Below are positions 14,608 to 22,854 of a stretch of 32,490 nucleotides of DNA, piece by piece. Below the pieces are notes generated by a model. That model made no database searches, was not told the origin of the DNA, and was given only the letters and a program-made list of their open reading frames with translations. This DNA comes from Cereibacter johrii (GTDB lineage: Bacteria; Pseudomonadota; Alphaproteobacteria; Rhodobacterales; Rhodobacteraceae), in the NCBI RefSeq assembly GCF_001720585.1, contig NZ_MABH01000075.1, positions 1-32,490 on the forward strand, written 5' to 3'. The position numbers and the translations under genes were made by a program. Positions within the stretch are counted from its first letter, which is position 1, and every line of letters starts with the position of its first letter.

Positions 14608-16236
14608 ATGGATGGTCGGGCAAGGCAGAAGCCCGTGTCGGAGACCGAAGTGCAGAACCTCATCTCAATCTGGAACGATCTCGACAGACGCCGCCGGGCC
14701 GTCGTCGTGGGCGCGACGGTTGCCATGTTCCTGGCCGTGCTCGGTCTGTCGCAGCTCGCCGGTCGGCCGCCGATGGCGCTGCTCTATGCCGGTATGCAGG
14801 GACCGGCGGCGGGCGAGGTCGTGACCGCGCTCGAGGCGCAGGGCGCGGCTTACGAGGTGAGAGGCGATTCGGTCTATGTCGAGGCGGCCCGCCGGGACGA
14901 GATCCGCATGAAACTCGCGGGCGAGGGGCTGCCCGCCACGGGCGCTGCGGGTTACGAGCTCCTCGACGGGCTCTCGGGCTTCGGCACCACTTCGCAGATG
15001 TTCGACGCGGCCTATCTGCGCGCGAAGGAGGGCGAGCTTGCCCGGACGATCCTCGCCAGCCCGCAGGTCAAGGCGGCGCGGGTGCATATCGCGCAGCCGG
15101 CGGCACAGCCGTTCCGGCGGGAGCAGCGCCCGACGGCGAGTGTCACCGTGACCACATCCGGAGGCCCGGTGACCGCGGATCAGGCGCGGGCCTTCAAGCA
15201 TCTGGTGGCCTCGGCCGTGGCCGGGCTGCAGCCCGAAGACGTGTCGGTGATCGACAGCGTGATGGGCCTGATCCGGTCCGGGGATGAGAAGGACAGCGCC
15301 ACCGCCGCGGGCGAGAGCCGCGCCGCCGAACTCCGGAGCAACGTCGAGCGGCTGCTCGAGGCGCGGGTCGGGCCGGGGCGGGCCGTGGTCGAAGTCAGCG
15401 TCGATGTCGAGACCGCGCGCGAGTCGATCGTGGAGAAGAGCTTCGACCCCAAGGGCCGCGTGCCGATCTCGTCGGAAACTCAGGAGAAATCCAGCAACTC
15501 GACCGAGCCCGCGCCCGATGTCACCGTGGCGTCGAACCTGCCCGAAGGCGACGCAAAGGAAGGCGCGGGCGGCAAGTCGACCACCAGCGAAACGCGCGAG
15601 ACGGTCAATTTCGAAGTGTCGCAGACCCAGCGCGAACTCATGCGCCAGCCGGGTGCCATCCGGCGGCTCACGGTGGCGGTTCTGGTGGATGGGATCAAGA
15701 CCGTCGCGGACGACGGGACCGTCGGCTGGGAGCCGCGCCCCGAGGAGGAGCTCGCCGTGCTGCGCGAACTGGTCGGTTCGGCCGTGGGGCTCGATGAATC
15801 GCGCGGGGACAGGCTGACCTTGCGCTCGCTGGCCTTCGAGACGCCGCCCGAAGCGGGAACCCTGGCCGAGACCGGCTTCCTCAGCCGGCTCGGCGCCTTC
15901 GACCTGATGAGCCTGATCCAGATCGGCGTTCTCGCTCTGGTGGCTCTGATCCTCGGCCTCTTCGTCGTCCGCCCGATCCTGACGGCGCCGCCGCGCCTTC
16001 CGGCCGCGCCGCAGCCCCTGGCGCTCCCGGGTTACGAAGGCAGCGAACCGGCGCTGACGGGCGAGATCGATGACGGCGGCGACCTGCCGGACTTCCCGAT
16101 GGTGTCCTCCGCGCCCCTCGACCTCGACGAGGAGGCGGATCCGGTCGCGCGGCTCCGCCGTCTGATCGAGGAACGCCAGGCCGAGTCGGTCGAGATCCTG
16201 CGCGGCTGGATGGAACCGCAGCGGGAGGCGCCGTGA
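14608..16236 (+). CDS. fliF: Flagellar MS-ring protein FliF
   Basis: A 542-residue inner-membrane protein that forms the MS-ring and S-ring collar. The first membrane helix is at about 30-50, followed by ring-building motifs (ALLYAGMQGPAAGEVVTAL, and GTTSQMFDAAYLRAKEGELA). A second helix lies at about 433-455. The C-terminal tail, ending near ARLRRLIEERQAESVEILRG, is the FliG-binding type. The ATG at 14608 lies just after a CtrA-like box; a GTG at 14635 would give a longer leader and lose nine residues. fliH begins at its stop codon. No fliG follows. Confidence 0.96.
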   Translation: MDGRARQKPVSETEVQNLISIWNDLDRRRRAVVVGATVAMFLAVLGLSQLAGRPPMALLYAGMQGPAAGEVVTALEAQGAAYEVRGDSVYVEAARRDEIRMKLAGEGLPATGAAGYELLDGLSGFGTTSQMFDAAYLRAKEGELARTILASPQVKAARVHIAQPAAQPFRREQRPTASVTVTTSGGPVTADQARAFKHLVASAVAGLQPEDVSVIDSVMGLIRSGDEKDSATAAGESRAAELRSNVERLLEARVGPGRAVVEVSVDVETARESIVEKSFDPKGRVPISSETQEKSSNSTEPAPDVTVASNLPEGDAKEGAGGKSTTSETRETVNFEVSQTQRELMRQPGAIRRLTVAVLVDGIKTVADDGTVGWEPRPEEELAVLRELVGSAVGLDESRGDRLTLRSLAFETPPEAGTLAETGFLSRLGAFDLMSLIQIGVLALVALILGLFVVRPILTAPPRLPAAPQPLALPGYEGSEPALTGEIDDGGDLPDFPMVSSAPLDLDEEADPVARLRRLIEERQAESVEILRGWMEPQREAP

Positions 16237-16826
16237 TGGCGCTCCGGCTCGAGGTCTTCGAACTCACGGCACCGGAGCCCGACATCGTCGTGACCGACGC
16301 CGTGGCCCTGGAGGAGGGGCGGCAGGCCTCCTACGAGGAGGGCTACCGCGCCGGATGGGAAGATGCGGTGAAGGCCCGCTCCGAGGAGGAGGCCCGACTG
16401 CAGGCCGATCTCGCCCGGAACCTGCAGGCCCTGGGCTTCACGTTCCGCGAGGCACGCATGCATGTCCTGCGCGGCATCGAGCCGCTGATGGAGGCGCTCG
16501 TGGGCCACATCCTGCCGGACCTTGCGCGGCAGATGCTAGCGCCCGTGGTGCTCGAGACACTGATGCCTCTGGCCGATGGAATGAGCGAGGCGCCTGTCAC
16601 GCTCCTCGTCCACCCGACCGCGCGCGGCTGCCTCGAGCGGCTGCTCGACGGTGCCGTGGCACTTCCCCTCGTGATCCAAGACGAGCCGAGCCTCGACGAG
16701 GGGCAGGTGTCGATACGGCTGGGCGCCGCCGAGACGCAGGTCGATCTCAACCGAGCGGTGGCAGACATCGCCGCCGCCGTGCGCAGCTATTTCGATCTCA
16801 CGCAACAGGAGGTCCGGCATGGATGA
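16236..16826 (+). CDS. fliH: FliH-like flagellar export regulator
   Basis: A 196-residue soluble protein with the FliH layout. It has a variable N-terminus and an acidic/aromatic helix with Gly spacing (ASYEEGYRAGWEDAVKA, about 30-46). A long coiled coil follows, then a C-terminal domain with HPTARGCLERLL that would bind FliI. FliH inhibits the FliI ATPase and docks it on the C-ring through FliN, whose gene follows and overlaps by 8 nt. The ATG overlaps the fliF TGA. Similarity is at pattern level, as usual for this divergent family, but context is strong. Confidence 0.8.
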   Translation: MALRLEVFELTAPEPDIVVTDAVALEEGRQASYEEGYRAGWEDAVKARSEEEARLQADLARNLQALGFTFREARMHVLRGIEPLMEALVGHILPDLARQMLAPVVLETLMPLADGMSEAPVTLLVHPTARGCLERLLDGAVALPLVIQDEPSLDEGQVSIRLGAAETQVDLNRAVADIAAAVRSYFDLTQQEVRHG

Positions 16827-17085
16827 GGCCGACCAGAATCCCCTTACCCAGGTCCCGATCGAGATCACCATTTCGGTCGGCCGCGCCCGCCCTCCCGTTC
16901 GCGAGCTGCTCCGCCTCCAGCGCGATGCCGTCCTGCCACTCGACCGACGGGTGGACGATCCGGTGGAACTCTATGTGGGCGACCGGCTGATCGGGCGTGG
17001 CGAACTGACGGAGCTCGAGGGCGAGCAGGCAGGCCAGCTGGCCGTCCGGCTCACCGAGGTCGCGAACCTGCGCGGCGGATTGTGA
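16819..17085 (+). CDS. fliN: Flagellar switch protein FliN
   Basis: An 88-residue protein consisting of a single SpoA (FliM/FliN C-terminal) domain. The family pattern is clear: VPIEITISVGRARPPVRELL, then GAVLPLD-like AVLPLDR, DDPVELYVGDRLIGRGEL, and a terminal VRLTEV. FliN forms the lower C-ring that binds CheY and docks FliH. It is short but normal for a minimal FliN. It overlaps fliH by 8 nt at its start and shares its stop with the fliP start. No fliM is in the window. Confidence 0.93.
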   Translation: MDEADQNPLTQVPIEITISVGRARPPVRELLRLQRDAVLPLDRRVDDPVELYVGDRLIGRGELTELEGEQAGQLAVRLTEVANLRGGL

Positions 17086-17801
17086 TGCGCGTCCTGCTGG
17101 CCCTGCTTCTCGTGCTCGAAGGCGTCGGCCCGGCCGCGGCCCAGAGCCTCTCCCTCGACCTCGGCGACGGCGGCTCGCTCGCCACGCGCAGCGTGCAACT
17201 CATCGCCGTCATCACGCTCCTGAGCCTCGTGCCGGCGCTCGCCATGATGATCACCTGCTTTCCCTTCATCGTGACGGTGCTGTCGATCCTGCGCCAAGCC
17301 ATCGGCCTGCAGCAGGCGCCGCCCAACATGCTGATCGTGAGCCTCGCGCTGTTCCTGACCTGGTATGTGATGGATCCCGTCTTCACCGAAGCCTGGACGC
17401 GAGGGATCGGGCCGCTCACACGGAACGAGCTGGACCTGCCGCAGGCCCTCGCCGCCGCCGCCATTCCCTTCCGAAGCTTCATGGCTGGCCGGATCGACCC
17501 GGACACCCTTGCCGCGCTCCAGGCACTCCGGCCGGGCGCGGCGGCCCCGCCGTCCGAGGTGTCCTTCTCCGTGCTGGTGCCGTCCTTTCTTCTCTCCGAG
17601 ATCCAGCGGGCCTTCGAGATCGGGTTTCTGATCTACCTTCCGTTCCTCATCATCGATCTCGTCGTCTCGGCCGTCCTCATGTCGATGGGCATGATGATGG
17701 TCCCGCCGGCCGTCGTCTCGATGCCTTTCAAGCTGGCCTTCTTCGTGGTGGCCGACGGCTGGAGCCTGATCTCGGGCGCGCTCGTCCGCAGCTATTTCTG
17801 A
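17085..17801 (+). CDS. fliP: Flagellar export gate protein FliP
   Basis: A 238-residue export-gate protein with a cleavable signal peptide (ending GPAAAQ) and four membrane segments. The FliP signature region FPFIVTVLSILRQAIGLQQ is followed by PPNMLIVSLALFLTW. A second conserved block, FLLSEIQRAFEIGFLIYLPF, is followed by the helix with MGMMMVPP. FliP forms the gate with FliQ and FliR. The ATG overlaps the fliN TGA. Its last 10 nt overlap the 3' end of the convergent DUF1612-like gene. Confidence 0.97.
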   Translation: MRVLLALLLVLEGVGPAAAQSLSLDLGDGGSLATRSVQLIAVITLLSLVPALAMMITCFPFIVTVLSILRQAIGLQQAPPNMLIVSLALFLTWYVMDPVFTEAWTRGIGPLTRNELDLPQALAAAAIPFRSFMAGRIDPDTLAALQALRPGAAAPPSEVSFSVLVPSFLLSEIQRAFEIGFLIYLPFLIIDLVVSAVLMSMGMMMVPPAVVSMPFKLAFFVVADGWSLISGALVRSYF

Positions 17802-18817
17802 ACGGCCGCGGTCCAGAGCCGGAACCGCGCCTGCCCAGTAACCTCCCGGATCAGGCCGAGGTCGGCCAGCCGTTCCAGATTGCGCTGGACCGCCGCGCGT
17901 GACGCGCCGGTTTCCGCCTCGGCGACCGGCACGGAGAGGAGCGGCCAGCGGCAGAGCGCCTGGATGAGGCGCGGGGCCGTACGGCCGGACAGGCTGGCGA
18001 TGTCGTCCAGCGCCCGCTCGCGCCAGTCCTCCAGCCGGTCGAGGTCCCGCAGCAGCGACAGCGTGGCCCGCTCCGCCCCGGCATACCAGCGCCGGAGGCG
18101 CTCTTCGGGCGAGCCGCCGGGCCGCAGCGCGGCGCTGCCGCCCGAGGCGAGCGGCAGGAAGGCCGCCGATTTCCCATTGGCCCCGGCCGCCCGGGCCGCA
18201 ACGACGGCCGCCTCCATCCGGGCGCTGCCAGGACCGCCCGCGATCTGCGACCAGCCATGAAAGCCCATCGCCGCCCGGCTGATCGGATGCATCCCGGCCG
18301 ACGCCTCCTCGATCTCGGCCCAATCCATCATCCGCTCGGTCGTCTCGCCCCGGCCGAGGAAGGATGCGAGTCCCGCCTCCGGGCCCGGCCCGCTGACCAG
18401 CCGCCGCGCAGCCCAGCCCGCCCGGGTCAGGGCAAGACTGTCCTCTTGGGCCCCGCTCAGCCGGAGCGACATCCAGAGCGAGAGCCGGTCGGGCGTCACG
18501 CGGTCGCCGGCCCACCAGCTGAGTTCGGACGCCTCGAGCACCGCGAGACGCTCCCGCACTCCGGCCGGCGTGCGCCGCAACCTCTCGTCGAAAGCGCCGA
18601 GCCGCTGCGCGGCCCGTGCAAGATCGGCCGCGAGCGACGCCTCGGCCCGCCGCCACTCCGCCACGCGCAGGAGATCCGTGCGCTCGGCCCGCGGCAATGG
18701 CGGCGCGAAGACATCCTCCTCGAGGTCGGGCCCCGCAAACCAGAGGTCCTCATCGACGGGCGTCGGATCATACAGCGAGGGCTGCGTTTCTTCCGGATCG
18801 AGAAGAGGGCGCTTCAT
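17792..18817 (-). CDS. DUF1612-like helix-turn-helix protein
   Basis: A 341-residue soluble protein with an Ala/Arg/Leu-rich helical body. Its C-terminal winged-helix region (about 285-335) contains AEAETGASRAAVQRNLERLA and GLIREVTGQARFRLW. The layout resembles proteins described as DUF1612 with a helix-turn-helix domain, best known from rhizobial plasmids. Their function is not established; DNA binding is likely. The start at 18817 is uncertain: a start at 18874 with AAGG upstream would add 19 residues. It is convergent with fliP and divergent from the kinase gene. It is not an obvious flagellar gene and may be an insertion. Confidence 0.6.
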   Translation of the reverse strand: MKRPLLDPEETQPSLYDPTPVDEDLWFAGPDLEEDVFAPPLPRAERTDLLRVAEWRRAEASLAADLARAAQRLGAFDERLRRTPAGVRERLAVLEASELSWWAGDRVTPDRLSLWMSLRLSGAQEDSLALTRAGWAARRLVSGPGPEAGLASFLGRGETTERMMDWAEIEEASAGMHPISRAAMGFHGWSQIAGGPGSARMEAAVVAARAAGANGKSAAFLPLASGGSAALRPGGSPEERLRRWYAGAERATLSLLRDLDRLEDWRERALDDIASLSGRTAPRLIQALCRWPLLSVPVAEAETGASRAAVQRNLERLADLGLIREVTGQARFRLWTAAVQK

Positions 18818-18937
18818 TCGCCGACCATAGCACGGCCTCCCGCGCCGAGGGGAGAGTGCGTCCTGTTGCCGCATGTCTGCCCTTGCCGCTGCCGCACAAC
18901 CCCGTCATCCTGCGGCCAATTCTGAAGGAGCCGAACG

Positions 18938-21787
18938 ATGCTCGTCGCCCTCGACAAGATTTTTGCCGAAGATCCATCGCCCTACGTCCTTCTCGACCGG
19001 GATCTCACGATGATCTGGGCCAATGCCGCCTACCTGCGCGCCACGGGCCGGGCGCGCGAAGACGTGGTCGGGCGCCGCATGTTCGACGTCTTTCCCGCAG
19101 AGGCAGAGTCCATCCCGGACCAGATGCTGCGCGCTTCGTTCCGCCGCGTGGTCGAGCAGGGCCGACCCGACCATTTGCCGCTGATTCCCTATCCGATCCG
19201 AAGTCAGGACGGCCGGATGGAAGAGCGGTTCTGGAGCGCGACCAATACGCCCATCAAGGATGCCGAAGGCCGCGTCGAGTTCATCCTGCAGAACACCAAC
19301 GACATCACGGCGCTCTATTGCGAGGATCGAACCTCTCCCCAGCCGACCGATCAGGCCAGGATGCTCCAGCGGGCCGAGGCGGTCACGCGGGAGAATCTCG
19401 AGCTCGGCAGCGCGGTCGACTTCTTCCGCAGCGCGATCGACCAGGCGCCGAGCTTCATGGTTGTGCTCGACGGGCGCGACCATGTCTTCCGCATCGTGAA
19501 CCAGGCCTACCACCAGCTCGTCGGCCGCCGCGACCTGCTGAACCGCACCGTCCGCGAGGCACTGCCCGAGCTCGACGGCCAGGGCTTCTTCGAACTCCTC
19601 GACGAGGTCTTCCTGACGGGGCTCGCATTCACCCGCCGGGCGGCGCCCGTGCTGCTCCGGCGCGGATCCGAGATCGAGCGCAGTTTCGTCGATTTCATCA
19701 TGTGCCCGCTGAGAGGGCCCGACGGGCAGGTGCGCGGCGTCTTCGTCGAGGGGCATGACGTCACGCGCCAAAAGATTGCCGAAGCGGAGGTGATCGAGAC
19801 GCGCGAGCGGTTCCGGACCATGGCCCAGACAATGCCCAACCACGTCTGGACGGCCACGCCCGAGGGGCGGCTCGACTGGCTGAACGACCGGCTCCTCGAT
19901 TATTGCGGGCGCACCGACGCCGACCTGATCGACCTGCCGCCCATGGCGATCGTCCGGCCGGAAGACAGGCCGCAGGCGGAAGCGGCCTGGGCGCATTCGC
20001 TGGCCGAGGGAACCGCCTTCGAGCGCGAGTTGCGGATCCGGCGCCACGACGGTGCCGATCGCTGGCATCTTTCACGCGCCCTGCCGATCCGCGACGATCA
20101 GGGCCGGATCCTGCGCTGGATCGGGACCAACACGGATATCGAGGATCGCAAGCTTGCCGAGGAGGCCATCGCGGGTCTCAATGCTGCGCTGGAAGAGCGG
20201 GTGCAGCAGCGAAACCGAGAGCTCGAAGCAATGAGCGATACGTTGCGCCAGAGCCAGAAGATGGAGGCCATCGGCAATCTCGCGGGCGGAATCGCGCATG
20301 ATTTCAACAACCTGCTACAGACGATCACGGGCAGTATCCAGCTCTCTCTCCGCACTCTCGACCAGGATCACGTCGCGCGCCCGCGTCTCGACCAAGCCCT
20401 GCGCGCGGTCGAGCGCGGGGCGACGCTCGCGTCGCAGCTGCTGGCCTTCGGACGCAGGCAGCCCCTTGCGCCTCGGGTCATCAACCTCGGCCGACTGCTG
20501 CGCGACGCGGACCACATCGTTCGGAGCGCCGTGGGCGAGGGGATCGAGGTCGAGACCCTGGTCGCCGGCGGGCTCTGGAACACCTGCGTCGCCCCCGCCA
20601 ATGTCGAGGCTGCGATCCTGAACCTCGCCATCAATGCCCGGGACGCGATGGAGGGGCGCGGGCGTCTCACCATCGAGATCGGGAACTCCTTCCTGGACGA
20701 CACCTATACGCGCGGCCATCCCGACCTCGAGCCCGGCCAGTATGTGATGCTGGCCGTGACCGATACGGGCTGCGGCATGTCCCCGGAGGTGATCGAGCGC
20801 GTGTTCGAGCCGTTCTTCACCACCAAGGCGGAGGGGCGCGGCACCGGCCTCGGCATGTCCATGGTCTACGGGTTCGTCAAACAGTCGGGCGGCCACGTCA
20901 AGATCTACAGCGAGCTCGGCAACGGAACCTCGATCAAGATCTATCTTCCCCGGTCGCTGGAAGCCGAGGACGCGACGCGACCCCTCGCCACCGGTCCCAT
21001 GACAGGAGGAACCGAGACCATCCTGCTGGTGGAGGATGACGAGCAGGTGCGGTCCACCGCGGCGGGCCTGCTGCAGGATCTCGGCTATTCGGTTCTGCAG
21101 GCCAAGGACGCGGATCGCGCGCTCACGATCGTGGAGAGCGGGGCACGGATCGACCTTCTCTTCACCGACGTGGTCATGCCTGGCAAGTTGACGAGCCGTC
21201 AGCTCGCAGAGAAGACGCGCGGCCTGCGCCCGGGACTTCCGGTGCTCTTCACCTCGGGCTACACGCAGAATTCCATCGTTCACGGCGGACGGCTGGACAG
21301 CGGCGTGCATCTGCTCAGCAAGCCCTATACGCAGGAAGCTCTGGCCCGGAAGATCCGGGAGGTGCTTGTCAGCGGTGCGAGCGGCCCCCCCGAGGAAGAC
21401 GGCTTGAAGGGTATCCATGTCCTCGTCTGCGAGGACGATGTCATCATCCGGATGAATCTTGTCGAAGGCCTGACGGAGGCGGGGTGCCGGGTCTCGCAGA
21501 CCGGCTCCGGCGAGGCCGCGCTGAGCGTGCTGCAGCAAGGTCCGGCCGATCTGCTGCTGGTCGATCTGGGACTGCCGGACATGAGCGGCGTGGATCTGGC
21601 CCGCGCGGCGCGCGCGCTGCATCCCGATCTGCCGATCCTCTTCGCCACGGGCGACAGCCGCGTGCCGGATGAGGAGTTCCGGCCCCGGGTCGCCGTCCTC
21701 GCCAAGCCGTTCGGCGACGAGGCCCTGCTGGATGGGGTGGCGCGATTGGTCGGCCGTCGGCCTCATCTCACGATGAATTCTGCATGA
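18938..21787 (+). CDS. Hybrid histidine kinase with three PAS and two receiver domains
   Basis: A 949-residue cytoplasmic sensor kinase with no membrane segment. Three PAS-like domains (about 5-125, 160-280, 290-405) are followed by a dimerisation helix with phospho-accepting His454 in GGIAHDFNN. The ATPase domain has an N-box around NLAINARDAM, a DTGCGM box, FEPFFTTK and GRGTGLGM. Two receiver domains follow, with Asp744 and Asp876 as likely phosphorylation sites. GAAGGAG precedes the ATG. CckA-like hybrid kinases control CtrA in this group, but CckA is usually membrane-bound, so identity with CckA is doubtful. The signal sensed is unknown. Its 3' end overlaps convergent flgI by 25 nt. Confidence 0.9.
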   Translation: MLVALDKIFAEDPSPYVLLDRDLTMIWANAAYLRATGRAREDVVGRRMFDVFPAEAESIPDQMLRASFRRVVEQGRPDHLPLIPYPIRSQDGRMEERFWSATNTPIKDAEGRVEFILQNTNDITALYCEDRTSPQPTDQARMLQRAEAVTRENLELGSAVDFFRSAIDQAPSFMVVLDGRDHVFRIVNQAYHQLVGRRDLLNRTVREALPELDGQGFFELLDEVFLTGLAFTRRAAPVLLRRGSEIERSFVDFIMCPLRGPDGQVRGVFVEGHDVTRQKIAEAEVIETRERFRTMAQTMPNHVWTATPEGRLDWLNDRLLDYCGRTDADLIDLPPMAIVRPEDRPQAEAAWAHSLAEGTAFERELRIRRHDGADRWHLSRALPIRDDQGRILRWIGTNTDIEDRKLAEEAIAGLNAALEERVQQRNRELEAMSDTLRQSQKMEAIGNLAGGIAHDFNNLLQTITGSIQLSLRTLDQDHVARPRLDQALRAVERGATLASQLLAFGRRQPLAPRVINLGRLLRDADHIVRSAVGEGIEVETLVAGGLWNTCVAPANVEAAILNLAINARDAMEGRGRLTIEIGNSFLDDTYTRGHPDLEPGQYVMLAVTDTGCGMSPEVIERVFEPFFTTKAEGRGTGLGMSMVYGFVKQSGGHVKIYSELGNGTSIKIYLPRSLEAEDATRPLATGPMTGGTETILLVEDDEQVRSTAAGLLQDLGYSVLQAKDADRALTIVESGARIDLLFTDVVMPGKLTSRQLAEKTRGLRPGLPVLFTSGYTQNSIVHGGRLDSGVHLLSKPYTQEALARKIREVLVSGASGPPEEDGLKGIHVLVCEDDVIIRMNLVEGLTEAGCRVSQTGSGEAALSVLQQGPADLLLVDLGLPDMSGVDLARAARALHPDLPILFATGDSRVPDEEFRPRVAVLAKPFGDEALLDGVARLVGRRPHLTMNSA

Positions 21788-22854
21788 AGCGCCCCCGCCG
21801 CATGGATGCTCTTGAGGATATCGATCATGTCGTTGGGCGCCACGCCCAACGCGTTGAGGCCGGCCACGACGCGTGAAAGCGAGGTTTCTGCCGGTATCTC
21901 GGCGAGGCCGGTGCCGGGCCTTTGCTGGATCGAGGCTGTCGTGCGCGGAACGACCACCGTCTCGCCCCGGCTGAACGGGTTGGGCTGGACCACCATCGGC
22001 TGCTCCTCCACGCGGAGCGTCAGGCCGCCTTGCGCCACCGCGACCCGGCTGATCCGGACGTCCTCGCCCATCACGATCGTGCCGGATCTCTGGTCCACCA
22101 CGACCCGCGCCACTGTCTCCGGTTCGACCTCCAGATTCTCGATCCGGCCCATGACCCGGGCCGGCGGGCCCAGCCGCCCGAGGTCGAGGGCGACCGTCCC
22201 TGCATCGAGCATGGTCGCCACGCCCCGGCCGAGTTCGCGATTGATCCGATCCTCGATACGTCCGGCGGTGGTGAAGTCGGGTGATCGCAGAGCCAAACGA
22301 ACCCTGTCGAGGCGTGCAAACTCGAAATCGACCTCGCGCTCCACGCGAGCGCCTTCGGGAATGGTGCCCGCCGTGGGCACCCCCTGGACCACGCGCGCGG
22401 CCTGCCCCTCGGCCGAGACTCCGCCTGCAATGATGGTCCCTTGGGCCACCGCATATATCTGGCCATCCGCGCCGTTCAACGGTGTCATCACCAGTGTGCC
22501 GCCCAGCAGGCTCTTCGCATCGCCCATCGCCGAAACGGTCACATCGATCTGTGCTCCGGCCCGAGCGAAGGGGGGCAGCGTGGCCGTAACGAACACAGCT
22601 GCCACGTTCTTCGGCCGATATTGCTCGCCTGTGACGTTCACGCCCAGCCGCTCGAGCAGGTTGGACATGATGTCTTCGGTAAAGGGCGCATTGCGCAAGC
22701 CGTCGCCGGTGCCGTTGAGGCCTACGACAAGGCCGTAACCCAGAAGATCGTTACCCCGGACACCGTCGAAACGCACGAGGTCCTTGATGCGGATCTCCTC
22801 CGCAAGGCCCGGACCCGCCAGGCAGATCATCAGGAGGAGAAGGCGAATGAGCAT
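21763..22854 (-). CDS. flgI: Flagellar P-ring protein FlgI
   Basis: A 363-residue periplasmic protein with a Sec signal peptide (ending GPGLA) that forms the P-ring in the peptidoglycan layer. The hallmark IRIKDLVRFDGVRGNDLLGY leads into GLVVGLNGTGDG. RPKNVAAVFVTATLPPFARAG and the C-terminal VVAGLNALGVAPNDMIDIL follow. The length is standard. It is last in the flgE-flgK-flgL-flgI operon, its ATG overlapping the flgL stop by one base. Its assembly chaperone FlgA is encoded at 3295. Confidence 0.97.
   Translation of the reverse strand: MLIRLLLLMICLAGPGLAEEIRIKDLVRFDGVRGNDLLGYGLVVGLNGTGDGLRNAPFTEDIMSNLLERLGVNVTGEQYRPKNVAAVFVTATLPPFARAGAQIDVTVSAMGDAKSLLGGTLVMTPLNGADGQIYAVAQGTIIAGGVSAEGQAARVVQGVPTAGTIPEGARVEREVDFEFARLDRVRLALRSPDFTTAGRIEDRINRELGRGVATMLDAGTVALDLGRLGPPARVMGRIENLEVEPETVARVVVDQRSGTIVMGEDVRISRVAVAQGGLTLRVEEQPMVVQPNPFSRGETVVVPRTTASIQQRPGTGLAEIPAETSLSRVVAGLNALGVAPNDMIDILKSIHAAGALHAEFIVR

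Noticed and set aside
16971-18656. Minus-strand open frame of 561 codons
   Set aside because: Lies opposite fliP and in another frame of the DUF1612-like gene; its composition is Arg/Gly shadow sequence.
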